From assembly GCF_007827695.1 (NCBI RefSeq), contig NZ_VITA01000010.1:124001-188000 (forward strand): a stretch of 64,000 nt of DNA, written 5' to 3'. The notes beneath the pieces are model-generated. The model was given only the letters and a program-made list of their open reading frames with translations. It was not told the DNA's origin and searched no databases. Shown here piece after piece: positions 63,419 to 64,000 of this stretch (position 1 is the stretch's first letter; every line of letters begins with the position of its first letter). The position numbers and the translations under genes are program-made. The DNA is from Sinorhizobium medicae. Its GTDB lineage: Bacteria > Pseudomonadota > Alphaproteobacteria > Rhizobiales > Rhizobiaceae.

Positions 63419-64000
63419 GTGCCATGCGGCTGATCTTCGACATCGCCCTGACGCATGTCGCCGGCCGCGGTCGCCAGACCCTGGTTGCGGTGATCGGCGT
63501 GGCCGTCGGCGTGGGTTTCTCGATCGCGATGGCGGCGCTGATGCAAGGCGGGCAAGACGATTTCGTGCGCCAGCTCGTCGACACGATGCCGCATGTCGAC
63601 GTGACCGATGAACAACGTACGGCGCGGCGGCAGCCGGCGGAAGACCTCTTCGAAGCCGTTGCCATATCAGGGCTGAGGCCGCGGGACGACCGACGCGGCA
63701 TCATCAATCCGACAAAAGCGGTCTCCTGGCTGGAGGAGTGGATGCCGGGCAGGCTTGCCGCGGTGCTCAACGTGCAAGGCGTCATCCGCTACTCCGGCCG
63801 CGAAGTCGGCGCCGTGGTGATCGGCATCGAGCCGGAGAAAGAAATGAGGGTCTCGCCCATCGTCGAGGATTTCGAGTCGGGCAGTTTCTCCGCCCTAGCG
63901 GCCGGCGGCAACAACGTCGTGATCGGCGACACCATGGCCTCGAGGCTGGGAGCCGCGCTCGGCGATACGATCACTGCCATATCGTCGGAAGGCCGCGCCC
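63415..64000 (+). CDS. MacB/FtsX-type ABC transporter permease (partial, cut by window end)
   Basis: The frame stays open for 195 codons to the window edge. It begins MSAMRLIFDIALTHVAGRGR, continues with a first membrane helix (TLVAVIGVAVGVGFSIAMAA), and then a long extracytoplasmic domain (for example GIEPEKEMRVSPIVEDFESG). This is the MacB periplasmic-core plus FtsX arrangement; the remaining helices and a probable ATPase gene lie beyond the window. ATG 63415 overlaps the adaptor stop. Confidence 0.75.
   Translation, partial: MSAMRLIFDIALTHVAGRGRQTLVAVIGVAVGVGFSIAMAALMQGGQDDFVRQLVDTMPHVDVTDEQRTARRQPAEDLFEAVAISGLRPRDDRRGIINPTKAVSWLEEWMPGRLAAVLNVQGVIRYSGREVGAVVIGIEPEKEMRVSPIVEDFESGSFSALAAGGNNVVIGDTMASRLGAALGDTITAISSEGRA

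Overview
The window looks like a high-GC alphaproteobacterial replicon of the Rhizobiales, most probably from the Sinorhizobium/Ensifer group and plausibly a pSymB-like megaplasmid. The grounds are FixJ-type two-component genes, many ABC uptake operons with their own regulators, RIME-like GAGCGGG palindromes between genes, a possible GGAAC-type stress sigma promoter, and no core housekeeping or RNA operons. The genus is an inference from gene content and style, not a database match.

Layout. 1-8.0 kb: a BCCT osmolyte transporter broken by two in-frame stops, a complete MoxR/DUF58/DUF4381/VWA/VWA-TPR/BatD operon (minus strand), and a decayed AspT-like transporter. 8.2-24.7 kb: an envelope region with an unknown membrane protein, a FixJ-like sensor/regulator pair plus a lone receiver, an exported HAD phosphatase, a Tat-exported sulfatase, several outer-membrane proteins, DUF3300 and DUF2950 proteins, the formylglycine-generating enzyme that would activate the sulfatase, and a DUF900 hydrolase. 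A shared near-palindrome lies about 80-115 bp ahead of three of the minus-strand genes. 24.8-28 kb: a TetR/MFS pair around three identical operators, then small stress-type genes. 28.5-37.6 kb: a periplasmic molybdenum hydroxylase with an AraC regulator, and a TetR-MFP-RND efflux operon.

37.8-44.0 kb: a sugar uptake and oxidation operon (PDH_C-domain dehydrogenase, RbsB/A/C-type ABC transporter, DUF2291 lipoprotein, Gfo/Idh/MocA dehydrogenase) whose content resembles D-apiose/D-apionate catabolism. 44.1-49.6 kb: a compact signalling operon with a c-heme DUF3365 sensor, a hybrid histidine kinase with two receivers, a single receiver, and a DHp-receiver-adenylate cyclase protein. This is my best candidate for an undescribed pathway. 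49.7-53.6 kb: a membrane coiled-coil/periplasmic ClpP-like pair, a potassium channel and an SDR. 53.7-54.2 kb: remnants of a siderophore locus (FecCD permease scrap and frameshifted DUF2218). 54.5-61.0 kb: an Fbp/Afu-type ABC transporter with an inositol-monophosphatase-family enzyme and a divergent LacI regulator with two matching operators, which may take up a phosphorylated organic solute rather than iron. 61.1-64 kb: a possible small RNA with a very strong terminator, then TetR, HlyD-like adaptor and the start of a MacB/FtsX-type permease cut by the window edge.

No tRNA, rRNA, CRISPR array, insertion sequence or replication origin was seen.
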